Shown: positions 33,579 to 42,265, counted from the stretch's first letter. The stretch: DNA of 64,000 nt from Leifsonia sp. 466MF (GCF_900100265.1 NZ_LT629696.1:3534001-3598000); one strand, 5' to 3'. The notes: generated from the sequence alone by a model not told the origin. Program-made: numbers and translations.

Positions 33579-34442
33579 GTGAAGACACGTACCATCGGCG
33601 ACGTCCAGGTCTCGGCCATCGGCCTGGGCGGCATGCCCATGTCGATCGAAGGACGCCCCGACCGCGAGCGTTCGATCAAGACCATCCACGCGGCGCTCGA
33701 CGAGGGCATCACCTTCATCGACACGGCCGACGCGTACCACCTGCACGCGGACGAGGTCGGCCACAACGAGGAGCTCATCGCCGAGGCGCTGCGCACCTGG
33801 ACCGGCGGCGACGCGTCGGCCGTGCTGGTCGCCACCAAGGGCGGTCACCTGCGCCCGGGCGACGGATCCTGGACGCAGAACGGGCACCCGGACTACATCA
33901 AGCAGGCCGCGAAGGAGTCCCTCCGCCGACTCGGCGGCGACGCCATCGGGCTCTACCAGTTCCACCGACCCGACCCCGAGGTCCCGTACGCGGACTCGGT
34001 GGGCGCGATCCGCGACCTGCTGGACGACGGCGTGATCCGGATGGCGGGTATCTCGAACGCGAACCCCGACCAGATCCGGCAGGCGCAGGAGATCCTGGGC
34101 GGCCGTCTGGTGTCGGTGCAGAACCAGTTCTCGCCTGCGTTCCGGTCGAGCGAGCCGGAGCTCCGCCTCGCCGACGAGCTCGGCATCGCCTTCCTGCCGT
34201 GGAGCCCGCTCGGCGGAATCACCTCGGCCGGCGACCTCGGCAGCCGGTTCGAGCCGTTCAAGGACGTGGCGGACGCCCGCGGCATCAGCCCGCAGGTGGT
34301 CGCGCTCGCGTGGCACCTGGCGCAGAGCCCGCACGTCATCCCCATCCCGGGCTCGTCGCGTCCGGAGACGATCCGCGACTCCGTCACGGCCGTCGACGTC
34401 GAGCTGACACCCGAGGAGCTCTCCAGCCTCAACGCCGCCTGA
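33579..34442 (+). CDS. aldo/keto reductase
   Basis: A 287-aa aldo/keto reductase, shorter than its neighbour and not closely similar. IGDVQVSAIGLGGMPMSIEG starts the barrel, FIDTADAYHLHADEVGHNEE has the Asp and Tyr, LVATKGGH the Lys and LYQFHRPDPE the His; IPGSSRPETIRDSVTAVDVE is the cofactor-binding C-terminus. GTG start with a strong AAGGAG five bases upstream. Second gene of the pair; converges on a LysR gene across a tandem repeat and a hairpin. Confidence 0.9.
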   Translation: MKTRTIGDVQVSAIGLGGMPMSIEGRPDRERSIKTIHAALDEGITFIDTADAYHLHADEVGHNEELIAEALRTWTGGDASAVLVATKGGHLRPGDGSWTQNGHPDYIKQAAKESLRRLGGDAIGLYQFHRPDPEVPYADSVGAIRDLLDDGVIRMAGISNANPDQIRQAQEILGGRLVSVQNQFSPAFRSSEPELRLADELGIAFLPWSPLGGITSAGDLGSRFEPFKDVADARGISPQVVALAWHLAQSPHVIPIPGSSRPETIRDSVTAVDVELTPEELSSLNAA

Positions 34443-34460
34443 CCCGCGGCATCCACGCCC

Positions 34461-34498
34461 TCGGCTCCCACACCATCGGCTCCCACACCATCGGCTCC
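34461..34498. repeat. 15-base tandem repeat, 2.5 copies
   Basis: TCGGCTCCCACACCA is repeated exactly at 34461-34475 and 34476-34490 and again for its first eight bases at 34491-34498, where it runs into the left arm of the hairpin. The last copy and the hairpin arm share CGGCTCC. Confidence 0.85.
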
Positions 34499-34548
34499 TG
34501 AGTTTTTCGCCCCCGAACGCCGTTTCTGGCGGAAAAACTCAGGAGCCG
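34492..34548. terminator. long inverted repeat between convergent genes
   Basis: CGGCTCCTGAGTTTTTCGCC (34492-34511) pairs with 34528-34548 apart from one extra base; the loop is 16 bases. Because each arm carries a T5 or A5 run, either transcript ends its stem with a U/A tract. It overlaps the last codons of the LysR gene on the minus strand and lies 50 bases after the aldo/keto reductase stop. Confidence 0.75.
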
Positions 34549-35444
34549 GCGGCCGCGGTGGCGGGAGCCGGGGTCAGGGCGACCGGGTCGAGCTGCGTGA
34601 GGAACGCGGAGGCCGCGGGGCTCGGCTGCTCGGCGACCGCCACGGCGACGGTCCAGACGGGAGCGTCCTGCAGGCGGACAGCCCGCAGGGCGTCAGGACG
34701 CTTGCGGGCGAAGCTCTCCGGAACCACCGCGACGCCGAGGTTGTACCCCACGAGGTCGAGCAGCGGATGCACGTCGTTGACCTCCATCGCCGCCCGATAG
34801 TCGAACCCGGAGGCGGCGAACGCCCGCCGGCTCAGCGCCTGCGCGCCCCAGCCCTCCTGGAAGCCGACCAGAGGTTCCCCGCGCAGCGCGTCGAGCGGGA
34901 TGCTCTGCTCCGCGGCGAAAGGGTGGTCCGGGTGGCAGAGCACCAGCATCTGCTGCGTGCTCAGCGGCCGCAGGTGCACGCCGGCCGGGGTGTGGCCGGT
35001 GTCGACGACCAGCGCGACGTCGGCGCGGCCTCCGGCCACGTCATCCACCAGTTCCTCGGATCCCGAGTAGCGCAGGCGCACCTCGACGCCGGGATTCGCG
35101 GTCCGGAACGCCGCGAGCTCGGCGGGAAGGTCGACCGAGCCGAGACACGGCTCCGCGCCGATGGTCAGGCGTCCGCGCAGGAGCCCCCGGACGGCGGCGA
35201 CCGCATCGCGCGCCGCGGCGGCACTCGCGAGGGTGCGCACCGAGTCGGCCAGGAGCGCCTGACCGGCAGCGGTCAGCTCCACTCGCCGGGTGCTGCGGAT
35301 GAACAGTGAGGTGCCCAACTCCTGCTCGAGCGAGCGGATGGACGCGGACAACCCCGACTGCGATATGCGCAGCAGCTCCGCCGCGCGGGTGAAGTGCCGT
35401 TCTTCGGCCACGGTGACGAAGTGCTCGAGCTGCCGCAATTCCAT
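34539..35444 (-). CDS. LysR-family transcriptional regulator
   Basis: A 301-aa LysR regulator. The winged helix is MELRQLEHFVTVAEERHFTR AAELLRIS followed by QSGLSASIRSLEQELGTSLF; the effector domain starts near 90 (RLTIGAEPCLGSVDLPAELA). The regulated genes are probably the two aldo/keto reductases ahead of it or a remote target; there is no divergent partner gene nearby. The start is supported by TACGAT six bases upstream, giving a leaderless transcript. The stop codon lies inside the shared hairpin. Confidence 0.9.
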   Translation of the reverse strand: MELRQLEHFVTVAEERHFTRAAELLRISQSGLSASIRSLEQELGTSLFIRSTRRVELTAAGQALLADSVRTLASAAAARDAVAAVRGLLRGRLTIGAEPCLGSVDLPAELAAFRTANPGVEVRLRYSGSEELVDDVAGGRADVALVVDTGHTPAGVHLRPLSTQQMLVLCHPDHPFAAEQSIPLDALRGEPLVGFQEGWGAQALSRRAFAASGFDYRAAMEVNDVHPLLDLVGYNLGVAVVPESFARKRPDALRAVRLQDAPVWTVAVAVAEQPSPAASAFLTQLDPVALTPAPATAAAGS

Positions 35445-35508
35445 TATGCGATCGTACTGCTGAATCCTGGGCCGCTGATACGCGACGTCGATACCGGTCC
35501 GGGATGCG

Positions 35509-36219
35509 TCAGGCGACCGAGGCCTCCGCGGTCACGTCTTCGCCGGGCGCGGCGTCGAAGCGGAAGGTCCGGCGGAAACGGTCCACGAGGCCGCGGTCGC
35601 CGGTCTCGACATCGAGCGGTGGAGGGTCCCCGCTGAGGAGTTCGCCCAGGCGCTCGCGCTCGACGCGGAACTCGAGCACGTCCGCCGGCGGCGGGATCGC
35701 GACCCGGCGCTGCGGCTGCGGGAGCGCGTCGGGGCCGACGTCCATCACGTCGAGGGTGCCTGCGTCTACGACGGCGCTCACGGACGTCTCCCCCGTGTGG
35801 ATGACGTACTCGGTCGGCGGGAACCCGGCCGCGACCTCGCCGCGGAACGCCGCCCGCAACGTCACGGCCAGCGCATCGGCGGTCAGCACCTCACCCTCCG
35901 CCGGTTCACCGGGTGCGGCCCAGCCCCAGCGTTCGAGCGCGAGGATGACCGGCTCGAGCTGGCGGCCGAGCGGTGTCAGTTCGTACCCGCCGCGAACGGT
36001 CGGGACGCGGCGGATGATGCCCGCCTGCTGCAGTTCTTTGAGCCGATCGCTGAGGATGTTGGTCGGGATCCGCGGCAGGCCGGCCTTGAGGTCGCTGTAG
36101 CGGCGCGCGCCGGCGAGCAGGTCGCGGACGACGAGCAGCGCCCACCGTTCGCCGACCCGCTCCACCGCGCGCGCCACTCCTCCGGCCTGGCCGAAGCCGC
36201 GGGGTGCCCGTGCCGCCAT
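35509..36219 (-). CDS. HxlR-type regulator with C-terminal SCP2-like domain
   Basis: A 236-aa protein. The first 100 residues are an HxlR winged helix (ARAVERVGERWALLVVRDLL, YSDLKAGLPRIPTNILSDRL, ELQQAGIIRRVPTVRGGYEL). The rest resembles the SCP2-like domain often attached to such regulators in Actinobacteria (LRAAFRGEVAAGFPPTEYVI). The ATG is 13 bases after the stop of the VOC gene on the same strand, so the two form an operon; the regulator probably controls the operator in front of the VOC gene. A longer upstream frame that overlaps the VOC gene is rejected. Confidence 0.87.
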   Translation of the reverse strand: MAARAPRGFGQAGGVARAVERVGERWALLVVRDLLAGARRYSDLKAGLPRIPTNILSDRLKELQQAGIIRRVPTVRGGYELTPLGRQLEPVILALERWGWAAPGEPAEGEVLTADALAVTLRAAFRGEVAAGFPPTEYVIHTGETSVSAVVDAGTLDVMDVGPDALPQPQRRVAIPPPADVLEFRVERERLGELLSGDPPPLDVETGDRGLVDRFRRTFRFDAAPGEDVTAEASVA

Positions 36220-36232
36220 CCGGGATGCCGTG

Positions 36233-36688
36233 TCAGGCCTGCGCCGGAGCTTCGGCGCCGTGCTCGGCCATGTACGCCTCCGGGCCCTTCTCGACGGCCT
36301 CGGGTGCCATGTAGAGGTAGGACAGGTTGTTGCCGTCCGGGTCCTCCAGGTCGCGCGAGTACATGAACCCGTAGTCCTGTGCCGGCCGCGGCTCCGTGCC
36401 GCCGGCCTCGAGCCCGCGCGCGACGATCGCGTCGACGTCCTCGCGGGAGTCCTGGCTGAGGGCGATGGTCGCACCGGTCTGGGTGGCCGGGTCGATGATC
36501 TGCTTGTCGGTGAAGGTGGCGAGGAACTCGCGCGTCTGCACCATGAAGTAGATGGTGTCGCTGAGGACGACGCAGGCCGCGTTGTCGTCGGTGAACATGG
36601 GGTTGATCGTGTACCCGAGAGCCTCGTAGAAGGTCTTAGCGCGCTCGAGGTCGTTCGTCGGGAAGTTGACGAAGATGTTCGTGGTCAT
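36233..36688 (-). CDS. VOC-fold (glyoxalase/bleomycin-resistance) protein
   Basis: A 151-aa protein starting MTTNIFVNFPTNDLERAKTF, the usual opening of the VOC superfamily; it ends with DLEDPDGNNLSYLYM, where a metal-ligand Glu is expected (here Asp-Pro-Asp-Gly-Asn). This subgroup (YyaH/Glo_EDI_BRP-like) has no defined reaction; lactoylglutathione lyase is unlikely. ATG with GGAGGA four bases upstream, 31 bases from the predicted promoter. First gene of the VOC-HxlR operon. Confidence 0.85.
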   Translation of the reverse strand: MTTNIFVNFPTNDLERAKTFYEALGYTINPMFTDDNAACVVLSDTIYFMVQTREFLATFTDKQIIDPATQTGATIALSQDSREDVDAIVARGLEAGGTEPRPAQDYGFMYSRDLEDPDGNNLSYLYMAPEAVEKGPEAYMAEHGAEAPAQA

Positions 36689-36718
36689 GGTGTCCTCCGG
36701 TCGTCGGTGTGGCACTAG

Positions 36719-36753
36719 CTTGCTCTTTGCAAGTTCACTTGTCAAGAACAAGT
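36719..36753. promoter_or_regulatory. operator and promoter of the VOC-hxlR operon
   Basis: Two perfect palindromes, CTTGC-N5-GCAAG (36719-36733) and ACTTGT-N5-ACAAGT (36737-36753), overlap a consensus -35 TTGACA on the minus strand (36740-36745). HxlR-type regulators bind short palindromes of this kind, so autoregulation is likely. The site overlaps the 3' end of the MOSC gene. Confidence 0.65.
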
Positions 36754-37394
36754 AAACGTCTCGAGCGCAGCCTGTCGATGCCCTCCCGTATCTCGTGCAC
36801 CAGGGTGATCGATCCGTCCGCCTCCGCTGCCTCTAGAGCGTCTGCCTGGGCGCCGTCGGCTGCCGTGAACCACGAGGCGATCGTCACCCCGTGGCCGGGG
36901 CGGGAGAGCACCTCGACGCGGTCGCCCGCCCCGACGCTGCCCGACTTCACGACGGAGAGGTACGTCCCGGGGCGGCCTCTCTCCGTGAAGCGCTTGACCC
37001 ACTGCGGCTCCCGCATGCGCCGCTGGAACACAGCGCACGGCTCCCGCGGGCAGGTGACTTCGACCACGAGTTCGTCGCCGATCCGCCAGCGCTCCCCGAT
37101 CTCGGCTGCGTTCACGTCGAAGCCCGCCGTGCGGAGGTTCTCGCCGAACAGGCCGGGCGGGATGTCGCGGCCGAGCTCCGAGGCCCACTCCTCTGCGTCC
37201 TCGTCGGCGTAGGCGTACAGCGCCTTCGCCGCTCCACCGTGGTGCTTCCGGTCGGCCTGGACGTCGCCGTGCAGCCCGAGCGGTCTCACCCGCAGCCGCT
37301 TGTCCACCGGCCGCTTGTCGATGGCCGTGACACCGATCGTCCCGCTGTCGTGAAGGAGCTGTTCGACGCGGCACACCGCGAGAATCTCTGCCAT
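36735..37394 (-). CDS. MOSC-domain protein (YiiM-like)
   Basis: A 219-aa protein with the MOSC fold: RVRPLGLHGDVQADRKHHGG near 36-55, ALYAYADEDAEEWASELGRD, GLFGENLRTAG near 82 and VTCPREPCAVFQRRM near 113 with the conserved Cys. YiiM-type MOSC proteins bind molybdenum cofactor and some reduce N-hydroxylated bases, so a detoxifying reductase role is likely. The ATG has AATACT six bases upstream. Its last codons lie within the operator of the downstream VOC gene. 31 bases after the POT transporter? No: it precedes that gene's stop on the same strand, with 31 bases between. Confidence 0.83.
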   Translation of the reverse strand: MAEILAVCRVEQLLHDSGTIGVTAIDKRPVDKRLRVRPLGLHGDVQADRKHHGGAAKALYAYADEDAEEWASELGRDIPPGLFGENLRTAGFDVNAAEIGERWRIGDELVVEVTCPREPCAVFQRRMREPQWVKRFTERGRPGTYLSVVKSGSVGAGDRVEVLSRPGHGVTIASWFTAADGAQADALEAAEADGSITLVHEIREGIDRLRSRRLLVLDK

Positions 37395-37425
37395 CGACCC
37401 AGTATTCCAGCAGCCGCGCGCCGAC

Positions 37426-38901
37426 TCATCGCACCCCGCGCATCAGCCGAAGCACCCACGGACTGAGCAGGGCAAGGAGCACCCCGATCGCGATCGCGAT
37501 GCCGCCGATGATGCTGAAGTAGATCCCTTCCGGCACCGTCGTGAAGAGCTTGCCGAGCTGGCCCGCCATCGCCGTCCCGAGGGCCACGGACAGGAAGTAC
37601 AGCGCAACCATCTGCGCCTGGAACGAGCGTGGTGCCAGCTTGGTCGTCACGGACAACCCGGGAGGCGAGATCAGCAGCTCCGCGACCGTGAAGACGAAGA
37701 GGATGCCGATCATGGCCAGCAGCGGCGTGCTGTGCTCTCCTCCACCCGCCCAGAACAGGAACAGGAAGAAGGCGAGGCCCATGAGGACCGTCCCCGCGGC
37801 GAACTTGATCGGCGTCGACGGCTGCTTCTCCCCCCACTTCGTCCAGATCGCCGCGAAGACGCCCGAGAGCACGATGATGAAGATCGGGTTGATGGACTGC
37901 ACCCACGAGACCGGGAACTCCCAGCCGAAGAGATTCCGGTCCAGGCGCTTGTCGGAGTAGATGGTGACCACCGTGAACTGCTGCTGGTAGAGCGTCCAGA
38001 ACGCCGCATTGGTGATGAACAGCGGGATGAAAGCGAAGAGCCGGCTGCGCTCGTCGGCGTTCAGGAGCTTCGACGTCAGGATGACCGCGAAGTAGGCGAT
38101 CGCAGCCACGATGGTCACGGCGATCACCCACAGCGCGAGATTGGATGCGTTGATGAGCCCGGTGAGTACCAGAACGACGATCACGACGAGACCCGCAACC
38201 CCGATGCCGATCATCAGCGGGTACCGCGAGCGCTCGAGAGGATGCGGCACCTGCCGCGCCTGGTCGGGGAGCCGCTTCCGGCCGAGCGAGTACTGGATGA
38301 GCCCGATCGCCATGCCGACCGCGGCGAGCGCGAAGCCCCAGTGGAAGCCGAGCGTCGACTGCAGCAGTCCGGTGAGGAGGGGCCCGAAGAAGGCGCCCAG
38401 GTTGATGCCGAGATAGAAGAGCGAGAATCCGGCATCGCGCCGCGGGTCCTTCTCCGAGTACAGCGTCCCGACGATCCGGGTGGCGTTCGCCTTCAGGCCA
38501 CCGCTTCCCAGGGCGACGAACAGAAGGCCCACGAGCACGCCGGCAACACCGGGAATGACGGCGAGCGAGATGTGGCCGGCCATGATGACGACGGCGCTCC
38601 AGAACAGCACCCGTTCCGACCCGAACAGCCGGTCGGCGAGCCAGGCGCCGAGGATCGTGGAGAGGTAGACGGCGCCGCCATAGGCGCCGACCACACCGGT
38701 GGCCGTCGCCTCGTCGATGCCGAGGCCGCCGCGTTCGGCTGAGTAGTACAGGTAGATGAGCAGGATGCCCTGCATGCCGTAGAAGGAGAACCGCTCCCAC
38801 ATCTCGACGCCGAAGATGTTGGCGAGCGCGCGCGGCTGACCGAAGAAGCCGTGGCTGCTGTCGTCGTCGCGTCGCGCTGGTGCGGTGTCCGTTCTGCTCA
38901 T
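37426..38901 (-). CDS. POT/PTR-family proton-dependent oligopeptide transporter
   Basis: A 491-aa transporter with about 14 hydrophobic helices that imports di- and tripeptides with protons. The family signature is GVEMWERFSFYGMQGILLIY near 30-49 (ExxERFxYYG type), with GGLKANATRIVGTLYSEKDP and RRDAGFSLFYLGINLGAFFG in the first half. Two starts are possible: ATG 38901, with GGGAG ten bases upstream, or ATG 38910. Divergent from an Lrp/AsnC-type regulator across an inverted repeat, suggesting control by amino-acid supply. The MOSC gene follows on the same strand. Confidence 0.92.
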   Translation of the reverse strand: MSRTDTAPARRDDDSSHGFFGQPRALANIFGVEMWERFSFYGMQGILLIYLYYSAERGGLGIDEATATGVVGAYGGAVYLSTILGAWLADRLFGSERVLFWSAVVIMAGHISLAVIPGVAGVLVGLLFVALGSGGLKANATRIVGTLYSEKDPRRDAGFSLFYLGINLGAFFGPLLTGLLQSTLGFHWGFALAAVGMAIGLIQYSLGRKRLPDQARQVPHPLERSRYPLMIGIGVAGLVVIVVLVLTGLINASNLALWVIAVTIVAAIAYFAVILTSKLLNADERSRLFAFIPLFITNAAFWTLYQQQFTVVTIYSDKRLDRNLFGWEFPVSWVQSINPIFIIVLSGVFAAIWTKWGEKQPSTPIKFAAGTVLMGLAFFLFLFWAGGGEHSTPLLAMIGILFVFTVAELLISPPGLSVTTKLAPRSFQAQMVALYFLSVALGTAMAGQLGKLFTTVPEGIYFSIIGGIAIAIGVLLALLSPWVLRLMRGVR

Positions 38902-38979
38902 GGCGACCATGCTCCCACCGCCGATCGCCCGGGTGAACGCCCGTTCGAGGACCGGTGGATAACTTCCGCGGCGCCACCA

Positions 38980-38999
38980 TTGTGCAAACGGACGCACAA
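38980..38999. promoter_or_regulatory. inverted repeat between peptide transporter and lrp-like gene
   Basis: TTGTGC-N8-GCACAA (38980-38999), perfect arms, in the divergent region and 50 bases before the regulator start. A plausible Lrp/AsnC half-site pair. Confidence 0.5.
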
Positions 39000-39049
39000 A
39001 ACGGTCACTTCCCTGGCTTTCACGCAACGATTCACCATATGCTCGGCCC

Positions 39050-39487
39050 GTGGACAATCTCGATCGCAGCATCCTCGACCTGCTCCGTCAGAACGCCCGG
39101 GCGGGATACGGCGACATCGGTTCCGTCGTCGGGCTCTCGGCCTCAGCCGTGAAGCGCCGCGTGGACCGCCTGGTGGCCGATGGCGTGATCCGCGGGTTCA
39201 CCATCCAGGTCGATCCCGCGATCGACGGGATGAGCACGGAGGCCTACGTCGAACTGTTCTGCCGGGGCACCGTGTCGCCGGAGGAGTTGCTGCGCATCCT
39301 CTCCGCCGTGCCCGAAGTCGTCGACGCGGGCACGGTGACCGGAAGCGCCGACGCCATCGTCCACATCCGCTCGCGCGACATCCCGAGCCTGGAGGCCGCG
39401 CTCGAGAAGGTACGGCTCGCCCCGAACGTCGATCACACGCGCAGCGCCATCGTGCTGTCGCGCCTGATCAACCGCGGCAACGCCTGA
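39050..39487 (+). CDS. Lrp/AsnC-family transcriptional regulator
   Basis: A 145-aa protein with an N-terminal helix-turn-helix (NLDRSILDLLRQNARAGYGD, SASAVKRRVDRLVADGVIRG) and an effector RAM domain (EELLRILSAVPEVVDAGTVT, GSADAIVHIRSRDIPSLEAA). It senses an amino acid and most likely controls the divergent peptide transporter. The GTG start is backed by TATGCT exactly six bases upstream, so the transcript should be leaderless. Confidence 0.9.
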   Translation: MDNLDRSILDLLRQNARAGYGDIGSVVGLSASAVKRRVDRLVADGVIRGFTIQVDPAIDGMSTEAYVELFCRGTVSPEELLRILSAVPEVVDAGTVTGSADAIVHIRSRDIPSLEAALEKVRLAPNVDHTRSAIVLSRLINRGNA

Positions 39488-39537
39488 GCGTCGCGAAACT
39501 TCAAGACCCGGCCGCCCGAAGGGATGAGACTGGCGGC

Positions 39538-39963
39538 ATGAGTACGACAGCACGCGCAGACATCCGCATCGACGCGTCCCGTGACCGCCTCTGGACGGCC
39601 CTGACCGACCCGGACACGATCGCCCGCTACCTCTTCGGCAGCCGCGTCTCGACCGATTGGAAGACGGGCAGTCCGATCGTCTATCGGGGCGAGTGGGAAG
39701 GCAAGCCCTACGAGGACAAGGGCACCATCCTGGAGATCGTCCCCGGCGAGCGCCTCGTCACCAGCTATTACAGTCCGCTGAGCGGAAAGCCGGACATCCC
39801 CGAGAGCTATCAGACCGTCTCGTACCTTCTCGCCGACGACGGCGACGGCACTGTCGTGACGATCACGCAGGACGGCTGCGCCGACGACGCAGAAGCCGAG
39901 CGATCGAGCGGCAACTGGCGCATGGTGCTCGACAGCATGAAGTCGGTCGTCGTGCGCGGCTGA
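39538..39963 (+). CDS. SRPBCC/AHSA1-domain protein
   Basis: A 141-aa START-like fold protein of the AHSA1 group: ADIRIDASRDRLWTALTDPD near 7-26, IVYRGEWEGKPYEDKGTILE, and the C-terminal helix GNWRMVLDSMKSVVV. These bind hydrophobic ligands or assist proteins, but their cellular role is undefined. GAGACT lies six bases before the ATG. Alone between the Lrp gene and the two-component system. Confidence 0.85.
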   Translation: MSTTARADIRIDASRDRLWTALTDPDTIARYLFGSRVSTDWKTGSPIVYRGEWEGKPYEDKGTILEIVPGERLVTSYYSPLSGKPDIPESYQTVSYLLADDGDGTVVTITQDGCADDAEAERSSGNWRMVLDSMKSVVVRG

Positions 39964-40051
39964 CCGTCTCCTGCGAGAACGTTCAGCGCGCCGACCCGGC
40001 GCGAGGGCACGATCCGAGCACCGGCACGGGGAACAGTGGCACGATGGGCGC

Positions 40052-40798
40052 ATGAAACTGCTCGTTGTCGAAGACGATCCCGACATGGGAGGCCTCGTCC
40101 AGCGCGGTCTGGCGGCCGAGGGCTACGACGTCACCCTGGTCACCAATGGCGTCGACGCGCTCATCGCCCTGCGCAGCGACACGTTCTCCGCTGCGGCGAT
40201 CGACGTGATGCTGCCCGGCATGAGCGGCTTCGAGCTGTGCCGTCACATCCGTGAGGCGTCGAACCCGATGCCCATCCTGCTGCTGACGGCGCGCGACGCG
40301 ATCGAGGACCGCGTCCACGGACTCGACTCGGGAGCCGACGACTACCTGACGAAGCCGTTCGCGTTCGCCGAGCTCGCGGCCCGGGTCCGAGCCCTGCTGC
40401 GCCGCGAGCCCACGGGGATGCGGCCTCAGGTGAGCGTCGGGCGCTTGACGATCGACTCGCACGAGCACCAGGCACTGGTCGCCGGGCACGAGATGCCGTT
40501 GAGCCGCCGGGAGTTCACCCTCTTGCGCCTCTTCGCCACCAACCCGGACAAGACGCTGTCGCGTTCCGACATCCTCGAGTCGGTGTGGGGCACCACCGAG
40601 AACATCGGCACCAACGTCATCGACCAGTACGTCTCGTACCTCCGGAAGAAGCTGGATGCGGCGGGCGCCGGACTGAACATCGTCACCGAGCGGGGCCGCG
40701 GCTACCGTCTCGATGCCCGCAATGCGGTCGACACCAAGCGCACGACGCCGGGCGGCGACCACGTCCCGAGTAGCCACGACACCGCATCCACCTCGTGA
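40052..40798 (+). CDS. OmpR/PhoB-type response regulator
   Basis: A 248-aa regulator. The receiver domain has the acidic pair D8/D9, phosphoacceptor D51 (IDVMLPGMSG), T79 and K101; the effector part is an OmpR winged helix (SRREFTLLRLFATNPDKTLS, NVIDQYVSYLRKKLDAAGAG). A 20-residue Thr/Asp/Ser tail follows. CACGAT lies six bases upstream of the ATG. The stop overlaps the GTG of the sensor kinase (GTGA). Confidence 0.94.
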   Translation: MKLLVVEDDPDMGGLVQRGLAAEGYDVTLVTNGVDALIALRSDTFSAAAIDVMLPGMSGFELCRHIREASNPMPILLLTARDAIEDRVHGLDSGADDYLTKPFAFAELAARVRALLRREPTGMRPQVSVGRLTIDSHEHQALVAGHEMPLSRREFTLLRLFATNPDKTLSRSDILESVWGTTENIGTNVIDQYVSYLRKKLDAAGAGLNIVTERGRGYRLDARNAVDTKRTTPGGDHVPSSHDTASTS

Positions 40799-42219
40799 AT
40801 CGGCTGCGGCGCCTCTCGATCACGGCGCGCATCACGATCGGCAGTCTGATCGTCGCGGCGCTGTTCGGTCTGGTCGCCGTCTTCATCATCCGTGTCGGGG
40901 TGTCGTCCATCCTCCACAACGCGACCGTCACTCTCCTGAGCAATGACGTCGCAGCGCCAGTGGAGTCGCTGCCGTCGAAGCCGACGGGTCCGTTCGACCT
41001 GCCGGGCGGCGGCCAGGAGCTCGCGATCGTCGCCGAGGACGGCACCATCCTCGCGTCGACCATGCCGCAGGGGCTCGAGGACCGCATCGGGCGTCTCATC
41101 GATCAGGGCCGTGAGCCGCGCGAGGTGCAGGTGGGCGACGACCACTATCTCGTCCTCTCGCGCAGCGTCACCACGTCGGACGGCGTGATGCACGTCGTCG
41201 CCGCGCGGAACGACGAGACGACCGCGCTCATCCTCGACCGGCTGACGGCAGCCCTGCTCGCGGGCGCCGGTGTGCTGATCCTCGCGTTCGGCGCGGCGTC
41301 GTGGCTGCTCGCGCGAGCGGCGCTGCGGCCGGTGAGCCGGATGCGGGAGCAGGCGGATCGCATCGCCGGCTCGACCCCGCAGGAGGCGGCCCTGTTGACG
41401 GTCGGGCCGGCCCAGGACGAGTTGTCGGAGCTCGCGACGACGCTCAACGATCTGATCCTGCGCCTCCGTGCGTCGGCGGAACGAGAGCGTCAGATGGTGT
41501 CCGACGCCAGCCATGAGCTGCGCACGCCGCTGGCCGTGCTACGCGGGCAGCTGGAGCTGGCCGAGCTGGATGCGGGGGATCCGAACGCCCTGCTGACCGA
41601 CATCCGGGCATCGCACGCGACGGCGATTCGCCTGGCGGCCCTCGCGAACAACCTGCTGGAGCTGTCGCGGATCGAGGCCGGCCCGTCGAGCGGTCGGATC
41701 GACTGGCGGACCTTGGTGGATGAGCTGACGGACGCGATCGACCGGGCGCGCCTGCTGGTGAGCAGCGACGACGAGGCCGCCGGCATCTCGGTCGACTTCG
41801 AGTACGACCCCCGACAGCGACCCGATCCGGAAGCACGGGTCGCCCTGTCCCCCACCGATTTCGGGCGCATCCTCGACAACCTGCTGGCGAACGCGATCAT
41901 CGCCATCCGATCCTGTGGCGAAGACCGCCCTGAGGCGACCGTCGTTGCCGCGCTGTCGCTCGCGGACGGCACGGATGGCAGCGAGTCGGTGGTGCTGACG
42001 GTCCGGGATTCCGGCCCGGGAATGCCGGAGGAGTTCATCCCCGTCGCCCTGGACCGCTTCACACGCGCCGACGGGTCCCGTACGGGTCAGTCGGGTGGCG
42101 GGCTGGGGCTCGCGATCGTTGGCGCGTTGGCGGATGCAGCCGGCGGACGCGTCCGGCTCGCGAACGCCGAGCCCAACGGGCTCACGGTGACGGTGATCCT
42201 GCCCCTGCGCCGCGACTGA
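40795..42219 (+). CDS. sensor histidine kinase
   Basis: A 474-aa membrane kinase paired with the preceding response regulator. One helix near 12-34, an extracellular sensor part of about 110 residues, a second helix near 155-175, HAMP, then the dimerisation H-box SDASHELRTPLAVLRGQLEL near 236-255 with the phospho-His, and an ATPase domain (N-box LDNLLANAI, DSGPGMPEEF, GGGLGLAIVG). The sensed signal is not evident. GTG start overlapping the previous stop by four bases. It converges on an aldo/keto reductase over a 15-base tandem repeat. Confidence 0.94.
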   Translation: MNRLRRLSITARITIGSLIVAALFGLVAVFIIRVGVSSILHNATVTLLSNDVAAPVESLPSKPTGPFDLPGGGQELAIVAEDGTILASTMPQGLEDRIGRLIDQGREPREVQVGDDHYLVLSRSVTTSDGVMHVVAARNDETTALILDRLTAALLAGAGVLILAFGAASWLLARAALRPVSRMREQADRIAGSTPQEAALLTVGPAQDELSELATTLNDLILRLRASAERERQMVSDASHELRTPLAVLRGQLELAELDAGDPNALLTDIRASHATAIRLAALANNLLELSRIEAGPSSGRIDWRTLVDELTDAIDRARLLVSSDDEAAGISVDFEYDPRQRPDPEARVALSPTDFGRILDNLLANAIIAIRSCGEDRPEATVVAALSLADGTDGSESVVLTVRDSGPGMPEEFIPVALDRFTRADGSRTGQSGGGLGLAIVGALADAAGGRVRLANAEPNGLTVTVILPLRRD

Positions 42220-42220
42220 T

Positions 42221-42265
42221 CGTCAGGGGCTCAACCGTCAGCGGGCGGACCGTCAGTGGCCGGAC
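42221..42265. repeat. 15-base tandem repeat, three copies
   Basis: Units start at 42221, 42236 and 42251, each beginning CGTCAG and ending in AC (for example CGTCAGCGGGCGGAC). The repeat fills the 33-base gap between convergent genes and enters the last codons of the aldo/keto reductase, so part of it is translated (TV-PL-like periodicity in the reverse reading). Same period as the repeat at 34461. Confidence 0.7.
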
